A DNA stretch of 64,000 nt, taken from Leeuwenhoekiella palythoae. Its GTDB lineage: Bacteria > Bacteroidota > Bacteroidia > Flavobacteriales > Flavobacteriaceae. The notes under the pieces were generated by a model. That model was given only the letters and a program-made list of their open reading frames with translations, was not told the origin of the DNA and did no database searches. A program made the position numbers and the translations under genes. The stretch is taken from the NCBI RefSeq assembly GCF_900130045.1, contig NZ_FQXT01000004.1, positions 62,001 to 126,000 on the forward strand. Direction: 5' to 3'. Of the stretch, positions 62,601-64,000 are shown in pieces; within the stretch, counting starts at the first letter, position 1; the number at the start of each line of letters is the position of its first letter.

Positions 62601-63359
62601 ATGGATCAGGATACGCAGCTTTTAGTCATATTGGTTGTTTTGCTGGTATTATTCCTGCTGGCGGTGATCATTTTTGTCCTGTTTTCAGTATTTATGAAAC
62701 GTAAAAACAGTTTGCTGCGCGAGCAAATAGAAGCCGAAAAACGCTACGAACGCGCTATTGCAGAAACCCAAATAGAGATACGCGAAGAAACTTTACGTAA
62801 CATCAGTTGGGAATTGCACGATAATATTGGCCAGTTGCTCACCTTAGCCAAGATTAAAGCGCAAAATATAGAAGATGGTGAAGATATGCTCGAAGTCGCA
62901 GAAACGATAGGAACGGGCTTAAATGAGCTCAGGGCGTTGTCAAAATCGATCAACCCAGAAGCGATTAACGGTCAGTCGCTTCTAAAGTCCTTAGAAAACG
63001 AAGTGGCCCGCTTTAACCGCTTAAAATTTCTTTCGGCAACCTATGATTTGATCGGTGATCCTGTGCAACTTAATCCTAAAGCGGAAATAATTTTGTTTCG
63101 GATAGTACAAGAGTTTATGAGTAACACGATGAAGCATTCTAAGGCGTCCAAACTGCAGATACGTGTTCAGTTTAAAGCTGATGCATTAGAGATCACTGCA
63201 CTAGATGATGGGGTAGGTTTTGACGCAGAGAAACTATTAGAGCGCGGTATAGGTTTAAGTAACATAGATAAACGTGCCCAATTGATAGGAGCGCAGGCAC
63301 GTATAAGTTCTATTCCCGGGGCTGGGACTCAATTAAAATTATATTATCCTTTAGATTAG
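62601..63359 (+). CDS. NarL-type sensor histidine kinase with minimal input part
   Basis: The 252-residue kinase consists of one N-terminal membrane helix (about 7-32), a short coiled linker, a HisKA_3 dimerisation domain with the phosphorylated His in WELHDNIGQLLT (near 69-80), and an HATPase domain. The ATPase boxes are E-F-M-S-N-T-M-K-H (N box, near 172-180), DDGVGFD (near 202-208) and RGIGLSNIDKRAQLIGA (near 214-230). There is no extracellular or PAS/GAF sensor, so the signal must come from partner proteins, most plausibly the seven-helix proteins just upstream. It phosphorylates the LuxR-type regulator encoded 10 bp downstream. Confidence 0.92.
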   Translation: MDQDTQLLVILVVLLVLFLLAVIIFVLFSVFMKRKNSLLREQIEAEKRYERAIAETQIEIREETLRNISWELHDNIGQLLTLAKIKAQNIEDGEDMLEVAETIGTGLNELRALSKSINPEAINGQSLLKSLENEVARFNRLKFLSATYDLIGDPVQLNPKAEIILFRIVQEFMSNTMKHSKASKLQIRVQFKADALEITALDDGVGFDAEKLLERGIGLSNIDKRAQLIGAQARISSIPGAGTQLKLYYPLD

Positions 63360-63369
63360 AAATTAGAAT

Positions 63370-64000
63370 ATGTATAAAGTTGCTTTAGTAGATGATCACA
63401 CCTTGCTGTCAGAGGCCATTGCGGGATTAGTAAGACGTTTTGAGAATTTTGAAGTTGTCAACGTTTCGGTTAACGGAAGAGAGTTGGTAGACTTTATCGA
63501 GGCCAATCCTCACATGCAACCAGATGTTGTGCTTATGGATGTAAAAATGCCCGTGATGGGCGGGGTCGAAACTACGCAGTATTTAACAAAGTACTATCCT
63601 GAGATCAAGGTGCTGGCGCTTTCGGTAGAGGAAGAAGAGGGCGTGGTTATGCAAATGATTCGCGCTGGAGCTAAGGGGTATTTATTAAAAGACACACGCA
63701 AATCTATTTTAGAGCAAGCCTTAAATGAAGTGCTTGAGCACGGATATTATTATACCAATACGGTTGAGCGTATCGTCAAGAAAACGGAGCGTTTAAAAGA
63801 TCAAGAAATCGTCTTAAAAGAACGAGAAATTGAATTTATCAAACACGCCTGCACCGAAATGACCTATAAAGAGATCGCTGAAAAAATGTTTTTAAGTCCT
63901 AAAACTATTGAAGGTTATCGAGAATCGGTTTTTCAAAAACTAGGTTTAAAAAACCGCACGGGATTGGTGATCTATGCTATTAAGAATAATATTTTCGTCC
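63370..64000 (+). CDS. LuxR/NarL-type response regulator (3' end cut)
   Basis: The frame is open to the window edge; 210 residues are visible. The N-terminal receiver domain has the acidic pair in ALVDDH, phospho-acceptor Asp in VVLMDVKMP (near 57), a conserved Ser in LALSVEEE, and Lys in GYLLKDT. A LuxR-type helix-turn-helix follows: LKEREIEFIKHACTEMTYKE and the recognition helix in FLSPKTIEGYRESVFQKLG. It is probably nearly complete, because the HTH ends a few residues before the cut. With the kinase it forms a canonical two-component pair whose targets are unknown. Confidence 0.93.
   Translation, partial: MYKVALVDDHTLLSEAIAGLVRRFENFEVVNVSVNGRELVDFIEANPHMQPDVVLMDVKMPVMGGVETTQYLTKYYPEIKVLALSVEEEEGVVMQMIRAGAKGYLLKDTRKSILEQALNEVLEHGYYYTNTVERIVKKTERLKDQEIVLKEREIEFIKHACTEMTYKEIAEKMFLSPKTIEGYRESVFQKLGLKNRTGLVIYAIKNNIFV

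Overview
The window comes from a member of the Bacteroidota, most likely a marine-type Flavobacteriaceae (genus not determinable by eye). The grounds are two SusC/SusD pairs, CarboxypepD_reg-like TonB receptors, a DUF5686 protein, Bacteroidota-type promoters (TTTG, 17-20 nt, TAnnTTTG) before at least ten genes, no obvious Shine-Dalgarno sequences, and the gene order rplM-rpsI-rpsB-tsf-pyrH-frr. I see no rRNA, tRNA, CRISPR array, transposase or integrase. The sequence is cut inside a gene at both ends.

Layout. 1-2246: the 3' part of an AT-rich, overlapping three-gene operon that looks like an ABC-three-component (ABC-3C) conflict system, followed by a small lipoprotein. 2727-4129: 1.4 kb with no credible gene, a mosaic of diverged direct repeats and REP-like palindromes. 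4130-8072: secreted serine hydrolase, then katA with an ankyrin partner and an unknown protein. 8065-14304: DEDDh exonuclease with a cNMP/CBS/DUF294 regulator, tadA, dxs and dgt. 14491-19295: TonB receptor plus an internally duplicated beta-helix lipoprotein. 19466-28214: aspS, then a TetR-TolC-MFP-RND efflux operon with a clear palindromic operator. 28377-34421: polyprenyl diphosphate synthase, small proteins, sucA-sucB. 34580-37875: a small conserved protein and polA. 38124-47505: two convergent SusC/SusD pairs sharing a terminator, each with an inverted repeat at the susC start. 47920-53200: a secreted protein and the translation cluster. 53281-59534: DUF5686 barrel protein, RND/MMPL exporter, asnS.

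59695-64000 is the most intriguing part: one operon of a lipoprotein, three tandem paralogous seven-helix membrane proteins, a small NarL-type histidine kinase with almost no sensory domain of its own, and a LuxR-type response regulator. My inference is that the triplicated seven-helix proteins, perhaps with the lipoprotein, supply the input for the kinase. I know of no described system with this architecture.

Most of the window is core metabolism and information processing. The accessory parts are the left edge (defence-like genes and repeats), the two SusC/SusD pairs, the TonB/beta-helix pair and the right-end signalling operon.
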